Source: Coffea arabica | Lineage: Eukaryota > Streptophyta > Magnoliopsida > Gentianales > Rubiaceae | DNA length: 64,000 nucleotides | Direction: 5' to 3' | Assembly (NCBI RefSeq): GCF_036785885.1 | Contig: NC_092320.1 | Span: forward strand, 12,215,557-12,279,556 | Shown here: positions 12,227-24,299 of the stretch, in pieces | How positions within the stretch are numbered: the first letter of the stretch is position 1 | How the letters are laid out: each line of letters opens with the position of its first letter | Program-made: the position numbers and the translations under genes | The notes under the pieces: generated by a model | The model's database searches: none | Told to the model about the DNA's origin: nothing | What the model saw: the letters and a program-made list of their open reading frames with translations, nothing else

Positions 12227-12700
12227 ACTGCTGCAGGATAAAAATCCAGTCTTTTTACAGCATTACCATCAAAATACCAGCTTCTTTTGAGGAGCTGTAG
12301 TATATAAATCCTCAATAGACAAACAAGAAAACCTTCTTCTTTTCCAGAAACAGAGTTGTAGAGAAACCCATATTTAGAAAACAAAAGAGAAGAAAGATAA
12401 GACCACTTTTATATGAGAGAGAGAGAACATGAAGGAGTGATAGAGTGCAAATACCAAGGGACGGGAGCTGCCCTGAAATTGTGGCACACTAGAAATAGAA
12501 TAGAATGGAATCCATGAAGAAGAGATGGGTCCTCAACGTGGGCTTTTCAGCACCCGAAGCACATCTCATCATCTCAGAGAGAGTCAGGGGAGGAGAGAGA
12601 GAGAAAGAGATTCCAGGACCCTTTTAAGGAGATGAGTGAGGGAGGGAGGGCAGAAACGGTTGAGAGAGAGAAAATAAATAAAGCTTTTCTCTGGTAACTG
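12227..12700 (-). promoter_or_regulatory. Probable 5' leader and proximal promoter of the VEL gene, GA-rich
   Basis: Upstream of the ATG at 12226 the + strand carries repeated GAGA tracts (about 12415-12425, 12577-12610 and 12661-12670). GA/CT stretches are common in plant 5' leaders and also resemble GAGA motifs. No TATA box or start site could be fixed by eye. Confidence 0.35.
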
Positions 12701-12857
12701 TTGGGAAACATCGTAAATTGATCTGCTACATCCGATTGCATGGATCAAGCACGAAAGTCATAATATTTGTGCCCGCTAAAGAATTCATTTCCTAGGGAAA
12801 AATAAATAAGTAAATAAATTTAAAGTTCATGACCTTATGTTTGAGTTGTAATGGTAG

Positions 12858-13030
12858 CATTTGGGTAGGAGATTATTTGAGGAAAAAATTATTTGAAGTA
12901 ACATTGTAGAATTTTTTATTGTAACGTGAATTATGTGACATAAAATGATGATGATTGAAAATTATTATGTTTATGATACAAGTTAAATAATATTTGAAAA
13001 TTATTTTTACAAATTACCTAACCAGACAGT
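12858..13030. mobile_element. MITE-like repeat ('ttatttgaaataat' family), copy 1
   Basis: Opens 'atttgggtaggagattattt' and closes 'aaattacctaaccagacag', which are inverse to each other with mismatches. The interior has 'ttatttgaagtaa', 'atgtgacataaaatgatgat' and 'aatatttgaaaatta'. Similar sequences occur at 14.4, 37.6 and 60.8 kb. There is no ORF. Confidence 0.45.
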
Positions 13031-13995
13031 AGAATATTATAATTTTAAGAATCAAGCATATTAAATACCTACATTGTAATTAGGCACATATATTAACAAA
13101 TTTTGCAGCCAAGTTTAAAACATATAGTACGAGCGTTTATGATATGTGAAAGGTGTTCGTAAAGTAGACGCAGATATATCTTGTATAAAGAAAGATAATA
13201 AATAAATAAGTAATTTACATGTAATTAAACTGCAATAAGATAGTTAAAATGTCACAAAGTGTGTCACTTTGCAATTTTCCATTATGCTATTAAATCACTA
13301 ATTTCCTAGGTTTCTTGTTACTTGACGCAAACCTCGAAATTAAAGCTAAGAAACATTTTTATACTGGCTTTTTCTTAACCAAAAATGCCGATGTTTGATA
13401 CCTAGCTATTAGTAGTATGTTAGTAGCAGCATATGACATCAAAAAACATTTTATAATGTGATACATATAAAATAAAAATATATATTTATAATACAAGTAA
13501 AATATTATCAGCAAATAATGAACTGTGGGAACACACTAGTAATATCGTTGTGACAAAAGAAACAACGAGAAAGGAGTGGCAAAAGCGGCTGCCTGCTCCG
13601 TCAGCAGCTCTCTCTTTGTTTTGCTTTGCTTTGCTTTGCTTGCATGTAATTACACTTTTTCCCATCCCATCACTTTAATATCCTACCCAAAACTGCACAC
13701 GACTCAACAGAAACAGGCACATTATTTGTTTAGTTGCTTTATCCCTTTTCTGGATTTCTCTGCCTATCTTTTTTTTTTCTCAAAGAATAATATTTTGTCT
13801 GTTTTATTATACTTTGTTAAATTAGATAATATGGTAGTACCCAACCCATTGAAAAAACATCTACGTCACTCTGCTTTTTGAATCAAAACCTGACCTCCAC
13901 ACTCGTAGAAACATGTATTGTAATAGTTTCTGTAAGTGTATTGAGTTAGATATGGACATGTATACACTCGTAAGATAAATATATAAATTAATTTT
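13031..13995. other. Spacer, no gene seen
   Basis: AT-rich. It includes a short 'ttgct' tandem run near 13617-13641 and a poly-T tract. The open frame at 13576-13881 has a hydrophobic start but begins at GTG and has low-complexity content, so it is not called. Confidence 0.4.
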
Positions 13996-14130
13996 CTATA
14001 CACTGACAGTGTATACACTTTCATCATTAGATGCATGACATATAATTCGAATTTGAATTTAAAATCCAAATTTTATATATGTATCGTACATCCAACAGTG
14101 TGATAGTGTATACACCATCAGTGTATATAA
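13996..14130. mobile_element. Short MITE with 'cactgacagtgtatacact' ends, copy 1
   Basis: The left end 'ctatacactgacagtgtata' and the right end 'gtgtatacaccatcagtgta' are inverse to each other. The centre is AT-rich and includes 'gaatttgaatttaaaatcca'. A close relative lies at 62.2 kb and a decayed one at 6.5 kb. It is non-coding. Confidence 0.55.
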
Positions 14131-14353
14131 GATTTACTCTAAATATATACCTGGATCCATTTTTGAACTATTTTTTTTTAACCTCCCCAACTTCCCCCAG
14201 AAACAAAATTCCCGGCCCCATTTTAACTACTAGTTTAAACTCCTTAATTGATCAAGAATCTATAGTGACTCACTAACAATTTAAACGATTCAAATTATTT
14301 TGCATGCACTTTCCATAGGAACCCTCACACATGCTTTATAGAGTGGAAATAGA

Positions 14354-14873
14354 TGGTGCGTTTGAATACTAAATTTTTTTAAAATATTATTTTGTGTATA
14401 TCAAAATACACTTTTTAACTATTATTTTATATTTTTTACTATATTTTTATTCCACATACATCACATAATAAAAAATATTACTCCCTCCATCCCACTTTTC
14501 TGTATTCCTTTTTCATCTGTCCCAAATTGTAGTCCACTTTCCAATTGAAGAATGTAGTTGTATTTTAATTTTCCTAAAATACCCTTATTCAATGTAAGTA
14601 GTTGTTACTATAAACCTATCCTATTTAATGAGAGTTGATTCTTTTTTTTACCATCAATTCAAGTTCCCATAAAGTTGTACCATATTTAATATGAGGGTAT
14701 TTTAGGAAAATAACAATCTAAATTTACTTTTCCAACAAAGTTAACTATTTTTTCTTAAACTGTGTGAAAAAAGAAACAGGACTATCAAAGTGGGACGGAG
14801 GGAGTATAATAATTAAACGTTACAATAAATAATTTAAATATTATTTCAAATAATACTCTATCCAGACACACTC
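14354..14873. mobile_element. Older MITE of the 'ttatttgaaataat' family, split by a Stowaway insertion
   Basis: The left part 'gtgcgtttgaatactaaatt' and right part 'aatactctatccagacacac' are imperfect inverse repeats. The right half has 'aaatattatttcaaataata', as in the other family members. The sequence is interrupted at 14481-14804 by a complete Stowaway-like element, so the host copy was there first. Confidence 0.55.
14481..14804. mobile_element. Stowaway-like MITE with TA target duplication
   Basis: Starts 'ctccctccatcccacttt' and ends 'aaagtgggacggagggag', a nearly perfect terminal inverted repeat of the Tc1/mariner Stowaway consensus. It is flanked by TA on both sides (14479-14480 and 14805-14806). 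It is 324 bp long with no ORF. Inner sequences such as 'ttttcctaaaataccctta' and 'gagggtattttaggaaaat' are also inverse repeats, so the whole element can fold into a hairpin. Confidence 0.85.
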
Positions 14874-15751
14874 AAAAGTAGGTCATGTCAAAATTTTGAT
14901 CAAATTATGCTAACCCCAAAAAAAAAGAGAAAAACTTTACCTTGGGAGTTGAGATAAAACGAACCTAAGTTCAAGAAATCAAGGAAAGAATCCAATTCAA
15001 GCTACTAGGATAATATTTCCATTAGATGATGGCTCTATATGCAAGACAGACTTTCGGGTTGAAGAGGTTGGATGTTACAATCGGTAGCGCAAGAAATGAC
15101 CCATAATAATTCAACTGCCAAAAGCCAAAAAGTGCTGTGGGGGCAAGAGAGTTTAATAAACGCTGTGCAGTAAATTGCACATAAGTAGTAGAGTGCTGCA
15201 CATGCCAATGCCAAATGGTTGACGACGTTTGAAGGCGTTATCTAATTGGACATAAAATATTGCAACACTGTTATGATTGGTTATAATTCTAGCTTCCCTT
15301 GGCATCTGGGCAAGGAACAAGTTCTTTCTCTTCTCTTATTATTCTTCCCTGCTCACTTTTCACTGAAAGTCCTCCAACAAATCGTGTCTCCATGTTGGCG
15401 CAGCATGAAAGAATTGTGCCAAGATACTACTATCACTTAGAATCCAACTACAGTTTGCGGTGATTAACATTCTCCCCACAATTTATGGTCAAGATTCACA
15501 CAATCAAGGGAATAAATACAAGCATCTTTTAATGCTCCTCGTTTTGCTTCGAGGAAATTTGGCAATTCTTGGTCCAATCTGCCTTTCCTGGTCTTAGCTT
15601 ATATTTATAGTTCGGGTATTAATATTTTAAAAGTATAAAGTTGAATCCGGAAAACTTATAAATGTAAAGTTACGTAATAATTATTAGTATGCGGATTCAT
15701 ACGATAAATTAAAAGTGATGCGCTCCTCCTTGGATACACGCCACAGGCACA

Positions 15752-15781
15752 TATATATATATATATATACACACACACACG
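15752..15781. repeat. (AT)n-(AC)n compound microsatellite
   Basis: About 20 bp of alternating AT followed by about 10 bp of AC repeats. Confidence 0.85.
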
Positions 15782-17579
15782 TATATGGAGTGTTTAAGAA
15801 GGGTTTGACCAATTTGACTCGAAACGACCCTAACCCGGCAGGGGCTTACGAGATTAATCGAGAAGTCAAGATTCAATTAAAATTTGACGAGATTAACCAA
15901 GAATCAAGCTGATTTGAACCAGTTCCTTCGTATTTATTCTCTCTACTTACTTTCCGTGGATAGTAATATATATTTTGCATGCCTTCTTCAAAAGTGTCCA
16001 TCAGACTAATCAACTTTGATAAATTCTCATTTTATTCAGATTCTACTTTGAAGTTACAATCAGCACACACATTGCTAATAATAATATACCTGAAACAAAT
16101 GATAAAAATGACTCCATAATAGTGACGTGTTAGAGGACGAGTGAAGTGGACTCCACAATGCTCAGATACCATGGAAATTAAAGAGGGTCACAACACAATT
16201 CGCCATGAATGCGGCCTTAGAGATAAAAAAAATATATATATATATATATATTTTTTGCCCTTAATTCTCTATGTTATGATGAAAATCGTATCCTCAATTT
16301 ATTGGCTTGAGTTCAAAGAATTGTTAAAATCAAAGGCCAATGCATACAAATATCTTCTTCTCCTCTTGGAGGGACTGAGTGACTGGTGCTTGTCACCCCG
16401 AGGACTCTCTCTCAATAGTCAACAGCTGCCTTCTCTTTTGCAACTGGCCTTTTTGTTTCTATGGTTTTTTCTCCACCCCTATTAACCCTTGCAAGAGCTC
16501 CAGCAAACTGTTCCAGCTTTTCTTCTAGTGGAGTTTTATGATATCCGGGGCACGTCTTAATTTCTGGACGGGGGAGGAGGGATATGGTCCCCAGCATTTG
16601 GCGTAGCCTTGTCGAAAATGCCAATACCATTAGGCTTTTTCATAGCTAAAGATCTGGCGATATTTTCCGGTGAAATATATGTGGTCCTTTTGTGATAAGA
16701 GCATACAATGCTGTCGTACGTGAGATTTTTTGAGTTTGGTTTGTCTTATAGAAATAGAACCTTAAGTTTTGGTCTCTTAAATTGCTGTCAATTATTATTA
16801 ATAATTAAAAAGTTGGGTCTTTGCTCCTCTTGTTTCGACGGTGGACGTTGAAGAAGTTCAAAGGTTCGATGGATCAATTTCAAACTTTCACCTACACCAA
16901 AGCCGAAGGTACGGTCCGTGATAAATCAATCCAGCCGTCTCAAATCAAATGTTGGGTGGGTGATCCTCTTTTTTTTTTTCTGCAACCAAATCGTCTTTGC
17001 CCCTTTTCGCTCGAGACCCAGTCTTCATTCTAGAAGTAGTTGCCTCGCATGAATCAATTAACAACTCTTGCGGCCAATATTTCAGAGCAATGACCTGTAC
17101 GTACGAAACCCAAAGCCTTCGGTGGATTATTAGATGTTGTAGAATTCATTATTGGGAGGTTAGCTTTCTGTGGATTCAGTCTTTCACGCATTAGCATAGA
17201 ATGTGATCTCGTGAACAAGTTACTATAATTGGTCAATCTGCTCTTTAGCTTTATGGGATTGGTGGGAGTATTCCGTAAAGGAAAAGCATGAGAGAAGTCT
17301 TTTCTGTGGATTCCTTTCAGCAGCACTGCTGCCCATTTACCCAAGCAGTGACCATCTGCCACGGTACACTAATCATACGCAGTCCATTAATTTTGGACAG
17401 TGCATTATAATGCATTAATGTGAAGATGACAACTGGCCTAACGCATATATATATATAGATTGATGAAAAGATCATGCAGGCTCACCTCAAAAGTATAGAA
17501 AATGACCAAACGAAGAGAGGAGTTCGCATTTGCAAATGCCATTCAATATCGATGAATTTTTGTCCCTTTTTTTTTTTTT

Positions 17580-17770
17580 TTTTAAGGTATAACTCACAGG
17601 TGTCCGCGTCTGTTTTTTCGTTCTGTGACTAATCCTGTTCGAGTTGGGTCGAATCCCTTGCAGGGGAAACTCTCCCAACGTTATTTTTTCCATTTCTATG
17701 AATTTCGAACCCGAAACCTCATGGTTAAGGGATGCAAGCCCCTTCCACTTGCACCAACATCCATCGGTGA
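17580..17770. repeat. Dispersed-repeat fragment next to a poly-T tract
   Basis: After a T run the sequence reads 'gttcgagttgggtcgaatcc', then 'tttcgaacccgaaacctcat' and 'ggttaagggatgcaagcccc'. The wording resembles degenerate tRNA-like or SINE-type plant repeats, but I see no complete A/B box arrangement and no duplicated flanks. Confidence 0.3.
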
Positions 17771-19375
17771 TGAATTTTTGTCCATTACATATGAATGAGT
17801 CCATGCATGCCTTGATCTATCTAACTACATGTGAGCTCGTATAATTTGACTCACTCTTGTGTCATGATCAACTTTGTCCCTGATTTCTATTGCTCAATGT
17901 CGAGGAAAAAATTTAATGCTAGAGAGCCCACCAAGAAGCCCTATGGCTGAAACCCAACCTCGATTCGAAAATTTTATACATTGGAGTAAATATTATCTTT
18001 CTTCCTCTCATAAATTAATTAATACTATAAGACAAACAACTCTACTCAATATGCTAATCTTGTTTTAACTGAGTAAACTCTGACACTGAACTGAAAAAAC
18101 TTTCTAACCCCACCTTAATTAATAATTCATCCACTTGTTCCGCAAATTACTCAAAGACCGCTTCTTCTTGAAACCATCCAAACTTAGAAGGTGGGTCTTC
18201 ATGGAGTCTGCATGTATTGCCATATCAATACACGTACCTTATCTACGAAAATTCTTCGTTGAAACACAAACTATTTTTTTTCAAGCCAATTGTACTTTGT
18301 TGCTTTTTTTTTTTTTTTTTAAAAAAAAAGTCAATTATGCTTTGATATTCACATACATGTCATGTGCATCACCCATTCGTTGCGCATCAAAATCGAAAAA
18401 GCGACGTAGGCCTAACCGGCGAAAAATGAGATAAGAAATTGAAGAAAATGGCGCTAGATGGTTGGCTGGCTGGCTGGCGGACGAAACTAAATTTTGTGAA
18501 AAAGCTCAGAGATGTTAAATCAGGCTGGAAGATGATAAGGAGACGGTGGCGACGCTGATAGATAGAACTAGAAGCAGACTTTTGTTTTTATTTATACGCA
18601 GTGTTAGGTTAAATTAAGCCAATTGCTTGCTGCATCATTCATGGGGTCATCAAGCACGCGATTGGATTGGACCGCCTTTTGCGGGACAGAGTCGTTTCCA
18701 CAATCCCGTCTTCTTCTTGGTCCGATAATCATAAACCCTGCGACTCAACAACCACTCCTCTCTTTTTTCTCTTTCTCCTCTTCTTCTTCTTCTTCTTCTT
18801 CTCTGCCCGCTTCAATAATTAGTCATCATTGTACACTCCTTCACCATGCATGCTGAATTTCTTCTTTTTCATAAAATGCATGCTTAAATTTCACAAACAA
18901 CAGATAGACAACCTAAAATTGTGTGGCATCATGTCATGTTTTGTGTGGTTTCAATATGAAATTTAGGTTCTTTAAATCCAACAGATTTATTTATAAAGAT
19001 AAACGAAACATGGATCATGGTAGCCTTTCCCACTTTTAGATTCGGCGGTTCGAATTTTGTCTGTCGTTAACAGTTAGTTGGAGGTAGGGAAGGGTGCGGA
19101 GGAGAGCGAGCGGTGGAAGAATTATTGAAAAAAGAAGAAGATAAACAAAACATGATGTTTATCTTCCGCTGTCATGGTCATTATATTATTGTTTTGGATG
19201 GACGACGACATGCCAATACCATACCCTTTAGTTTTGGATTATTTGTATAAAGAATTACGGGCTTAAAATTTATAATAAAAAAAGAAGAAGAAGAAGAAGA
19301 AATATTTTTGTTGATTAAGTTAAATGCTTGAGTTAATAGATAATACTCCACATATACATATATGATAGTGACAGA

Positions 19376-20095
19376 TAGGGGTAGGCAAAATTATCCGCTA
19401 ACCCGAAAATCCGTCATATCCGATCCGAAAATTAGAATATTCGATTTTTATTATTTGATCCGGTCAAAAGAGGGTCGGGTATCTACTAAGATGCGGGGCG
19501 GGTTAGGGTCACATAATTAAAAACTTGCGGGGTACCCGATCCGCCCCGCATGTATATATTTTTTATTTTTATTTTTATACACACACTATAAAATAATAAG
19601 TTAGAGCTAAATAAGTAATTTTATTGAACAAATTGCGTTACAAATATGAGAGACTATAGTTTATTTACAAGATTCATTTGTAAAAAGCCATGATCTTATA
19701 TTTTATAGAAAAAAATTTAATTAATATGGAATATATATATTAAAAATTGTGCTACTTATTTCAAACTTTTATTGATTTTGAATTTTTTTAATTTTTTTTC
19801 TTTATCTTATATTCTCTTCATATGCTTGTTTCTTGGTGGGAAACCTTTTTTTAGAAAAAAAATTATTAAATCTTAGATGAATGTGTAAAATATAAAATTA
19901 AATTGATATAAATTATTTTTTAAAAAAAATTAAATGATAAACGGGGCGGGACGGGTACCCACTGATCCGATCCTATTTTAGCTGGTACCCGTTGATAATC
20001 GAGGCGGATAAGCGTCAGAAAATGACTGACTCGCAAGATGCAGATCGGATCAACCAAATGGTGAATGGGACGGATATCTGACTCACGCCCACCCA
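19376..20095. mobile_element. hAT-like non-autonomous element, 8-bp target duplication
   Basis: The left end 'taggggtaggcaaaattatc' and right end 'cgcccaccca' are inverse repeats (TRGGGTRGGC). The flanks are 'gtgacaga' (19368-19375) and 'gtgacaca' (20096-20103), seven of eight bases identical, which fits the 8-bp duplication of hAT elements. The sub-terminal parts are GC-rich with repeated 'gggtaccc', 'gatccg' and 'ggggcggg' words. The centre is very AT-rich and has no transposase ORF. Confidence 0.7.
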
Positions 20096-20103
20096 GTGAC
20101 ACA

Positions 20104-20984
20104 GAGGATCAATTAAAGTGCCTTAGCCGTGCAAGTACAACATCATAATTATATTGATCAGCAGCCCCCCTCTGCAAACAACGAGACGATGGATTTTTTT
20201 ATTGTCCACCAGAGACATCAAATGAAATGAAACGCTAAGGCTAAGGCTCCAATTGTAGCCTAATCATTGATGTATTAAGAGGAAGACATGGATTTCATTC
20301 AATTCCTTTTCACCAATTATAGAGTGCAATCTTTTTCACCTCCAGAGACTGCTAGAATATAATTAATGTAAAAGGAAAGCGACATTAAAGGCTTTTTCAG
20401 GTTAAATTAAAAGCTTCAACGTCCATAAAAAAAAAAAACACTTCATAATTGACCTAAAATTCATCATTAATTAAGAATCTCATATATTATTATAAAATCA
20501 AATAGTAGCATAGAACGCATAGATTCAAAATTAATTTTTGTTTTGGCTCCCTCTTTTTTAAATTTTATTTTCAAGTGTTTACCCTCCCCGGAACCATAAA
20601 AGAGTTATAGACCAACCCAATCTAGGCCTGGAAGGAAACCCTTTTCCATGCTGCATTCTATGTTTTATCCCTTTTCTTTCTATTCTTTGAATGAATAGAT
20701 TATCAAAAACTATCCTTAAGTAACTCAACTTTGTCTTCATAATTCAAGTGATTTCTGATATAGTTAATCGCTCCATTCGCATTTAGATATACTCTTTAAA
20801 TTTAATTTCAGTTTTCTAAGGTACTAACTAACGCTCGAGGCCGAACCCTTAAAAATTTCCTTTTTTGGACATGAACCTTAATGAAAATACGGGCCCAGCC
20901 CATTGATATTTTTTATCCAATACACTTTTGGACCTCAAATGGGCCGAAATTTCAGCATCCGACTAAAGAATTAAATTCCTGATC
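20104..20984. other. Spacer upstream of EMC6
   Basis: AT-rich with a poly-A tract near 20430. Near 20880-20950 lie 'gggcccagccca' and 'aaatgggccgaaat'. GGGCC/GGCCCA words are frequent in promoters of plant housekeeping genes, so this end is probably the EMC6 promoter. Confidence 0.4.
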
Positions 20985-21908
20985 ATGGCAACGACGATGG
21001 GAAGCAGGAACCGAACTCCAGATCTTTGAGCCTGGCTATCACCACCACCGGCAGCGGCGGCAGCAGCAGCAGCAGCCTGGTTCCTTTAGACATTCCGACC
21101 AGCAATTACGTCTAGGAACTTGATAATTACAGGTAATCTTCTTCTTTCTGTCACTCTTCACTGTTGTAGTAAAGAAATCGTTCTTCCTGATAATTCAAAG
21201 CTCCAATGTCTGGACTGTTCAAGGAGTGTCCTTTTTGTGAATTTCTGGAAATTTTATCTCGCGATTAAAATTGACTTTTGTTTGGGGCTCTAGTGATAAA
21301 TTTTTCCAATTCTTTATTTGCTTGATCTTAGCATAGATTCTTTGAATTTTTTTTTATCTAGGGCATTTATATGGGTTTTTTTTTCCCCCACACTCTATGT
21401 AGGCCAGTGGTGGTGATATTAAGATTTGGATTTGGCAGACTAAGAAAATCAGTGGCCGTTGCTTTAATGAATAGCTCTTAAGAAGTTATGTATTGCTAAA
21501 CATTTAAGGAAGAATAGCTAGAGAGAAAATAAAGAGTAGGATAATAGTGGGGCATTGCAGTCTTTTGCGATAATGACCGATGCATTGTGTGCTTGCAGGG
21601 AAAGTGTTCGAAACTTGTGGCCTTTCGGTTTGACGGGTTGCAAAATTACGATCACTAAGGTTTGAGGGAACTTCATTCAAACATCTAAAAGAAAATTAAG
21701 GAATGGATCTAAGTTAGATATTTTTAGCATTTCGAGTGGTGCTTCGTGTAATTCTTGTGTACAAAGGATAATCGATGGAATTATACATCTAGTTGTAGAA
21801 TTCATAATTATTTGTTGCTTCTGCTTTGTTGGTATTCTGTATAGCTCCTCCTGACAAAAATTGTGCTGTTTTCAGAATTTTGTTTTGAACTTACAAGAAG
21901 CTAAATCT
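20985..21908 (+). promoter_or_regulatory. Probable 5' leader of EMC6 with leader intron and an upstream ORF
   Basis: A GT donor at 21133 ('ttacag|gtaatc') and an acceptor before 21876 ('ttttcag|aattttg') would remove a 743-bp leader intron. The upstream segment holds a short ORF at 20985-21029 (ATG to TGA, 14 codons) before a CAG/CGG-rich stretch. Whether the uORF lies inside the transcript depends on an unseen start site. Confidence 0.4.
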
Positions 21909-24299
21909 ATGGCTGGTCGTGTTGATTCTGACAAACTTAAGGAGAAAGCCAGTGACAACTTGAATGATTTGCCCACCTTCAATGCGGAAAATATGCAGAA
22001 CAACGCGAAGGTCATGTATTACAGGTCTGTTATGACAGCTGGATAATGTATTCCTGTCTGTATTGCTATGCTTCTGTCCTTCTTAAGCAGTCTTACACGT
22101 AATAAGTTGATGGATACTTTTATTGCATCCTATCATTGATACGATCACATAATTTTATAAAATTCAAGAAGTTTGTTGCCAATTTCTGGGAGACCATTTG
22201 AAATTTCTGAATCCATGCAGAGACAAAAATATTATTTTCTAGATATGCTGTGACATGCCATCAGACTTTTGTCTTTATCCAAAGCCAGCTATTAAATCAT
22301 AATTAACTCTACTCACCCAAGTTGGAGACTAACTGCCCTTCGTAAAAGGACCTTATGGAAAACTAATTAATCCATGCTAAAGAAGAATAAATATTTTTAA
22401 GATGCAGTGACATGCCATCTGGCGAAACTGCCATAAAATGTTGATACCCTCTAGGATTTCTCTCATGTTAAAATGTTGGTAATGAGATATGGTTACTTCA
22501 GACTCTATTTAGAAAAAGTATGGCTGCTCTAGTGTTTAGTGGCCTATATTACGTGCCTAAGAAAGAAAGTTAACTGTTCCTGGGAAGCTGAGTGATGTAA
22601 TTTTGTCTTCCATTAGCTGCCTTACCTGTCTTCCTATTCAATATCCAGTGAAAGAAAGAAGTCTGGCTTCTTTTCCGTTGCTTAGCTTCTAACTGAAATA
22701 CCAAAAAGTAAATAAATAAACGTGGAACTTTTAAACTGCCTTTGAGATGTTGCTAAGCATGCACATGTATGATCTTAGCCCTTACTTGAAACCATAAGGT
22801 CCATTATTCATGTCTTTTTGTGTTTCTCTCCTTTGCAAAACGCCCATGCACTGAATAATGGTACTAATACTGGTTTCTTCTCCTTTTCCTTTTAATTGAT
22901 TCATTTTGATTGGCTAATACTGGTGTTTCTTCTTTTTTTTCAGCCGAACATTTATGTCGATAATTGGAGGAGTCGTTGCTGGAATTTTGGGGTTAACAGG
23001 GTTGATGGGATTTGTCTTTTATTTCCTAATTATGGGCATAACTTCAGCCGGACTGGCTGCCAAGGCTGGGTTTTCGATTCATTCGTACTTTGACAGCTGG
23101 AACAAGATTTTGCTAGATGGTTTCTTTGGCGGGCTTATGGTATTATTTTGCATCATAATAATTCATCTTCCAAGTTTTCCTCTTGCACTATATTCCAGAA
23201 TTTCTCTGGACTCAGCATTTGCAGGATGTTATTTGGTGTGATGTGATATTACAACTTGCATCTGTATGGTAGAGGTCCTCAATATTTGGATTTTTCATTT
23301 GTCCTGGATTATTTAATTTGCATCTTTTAGTCCATTTAAATCTGCAAAGAAAGATTCTGCTGAACTTTTAGTGAAAAATATGTCTTGGTTACGTGCATTT
23401 TATCTTTGAGTAAGATTTGTGTTTTTTTTTTAAAAAAAGTAGGATAGAACCTGATCTGTGAATTTGATCGAAAATAACAGTTATCTTTTATGCTGCAAAA
23501 TAAAAAGTTGATGTACTGAAAGATGCCATTTGAAAACCTGAATTATTAGAATGAATTTGTGTGTTTTTAAGTTGCCAAGGGACTACAATTGTCAAGAAAT
23601 GGAATTTTCTAAGATGTCCAATGCAGGGAAGATAATGCATCTGATGCACCAAAAAACTTCTCTAGCAGCCAATTTATGATGTTCATAATTTGTTTTTCCT
23701 TGCTTCACTGCATTTGTTATCTGAAGCTTAAAATGTCTATAAACATCTTTTTGCTATCTCAGCTCAATGTTTTGTCGAGTTTCACAAATTTTAACTGTAC
23801 TTGTCCTATTTTCTGTTTGATTGACGCTGTTTTCCTTTCTTGCAGTCTTTTGTGCTGTTCTGGACGTATCCTTCAAGTCTTTTTTGTCATTAATCTTTAA
23901 GCAAATTGTTCTCGTGTTTGAGCTTTTTATATTTTAACCTAGTTTACGTGTCATCCTTTTGTTCTCTCCATCCACCTAATTTCCCTCTGTCAACCTGTTG
24001 GAAATTTGGCCTGTTGCAAATTTTTAATTTGAGTTGGAATTGTTAAAATATTCATGGAGAAAATATAAGAGCTATAGCTCTGGTCGCCACAGCTGTGAAT
24101 AATATATCTTTAACTTGTAAAGTAGTTTTTCATTCCCTGGGATTTAATGGCAGCAGATACATTAGGAATGCATGATGCCAAGCTTTCTCACCCTCCTTGT
24201 TACCTTTTTACTTTCCCTCTATAGGCGTCCATTGATTGCATATTTCAAGTATTCCTTGACATGAAAAGATTTGCTTATGACATTGTGCACATATTCTGA
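21909..24299 (+). CDS. EMC6: ER membrane protein complex subunit 6 (EMC6)
   Basis: Coding exons 21909-22024, 22944-23139, 23846-23865 and 24269-24299 sum to 363 nt, giving 120 aa, close to the usual length of plant EMC6. The N-terminus is polar and cytosolic-type ('LPTFNAENMQNNAKVMYYSR'). It is followed by hydrophobic segments at about 42-62 ('SIIGGVVAGILGLTGLMGF'), 63-79 and 96-113, with the family motif 'AAKAGFSIHSYFDSW' between the last two and the ending 'TFAYDIVHIF'. EMC6 is a core membrane subunit of the ER membrane protein complex, which inserts tail-anchored and multi-pass proteins. The third exon is only 20 nt, and the last coding exon is 31 nt after an unusual AAAAG|A acceptor. Both are needed to recover the conserved C-terminus, and the frame closes exactly, so the model is well supported. 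Confidence 0.95.

Larger units (their letters stand above)
14874..19367. other. Gene-poor spacer
   Basis: Contains an (AT)n/(AC)n run near 15752-15780, (AT)n near 16230-16250, a repeat fragment at about 17580-17770, a CTT run near 18780-18800 and several poly-A/T tracts. The open frames at 16412-16630 (-) and 17054-17362 (-) have plausible composition but no recognised domain or splice partners, so none is called. Confidence 0.4.

Noticed and set aside
13576-13881. 101-codon frame with a hydrophobic, signal-peptide-like start
   Set aside because: Starts at GTG, quickly becomes low complexity, and has no conserved mature region.
16412-16630. 72-codon - strand frame with fairly balanced composition
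   Set aside because: No recognised family, no convincing splice sites and no homologous neighbour; not enough to call a gene.
17054-17362. 102-codon - strand frame
   Set aside because: No domain and no codon or context support.
17640-17670. 'gggtcgaatccc' tRNA-like word
   Set aside because: No matching A box, anticodon stem or acceptor stem at the right distances.
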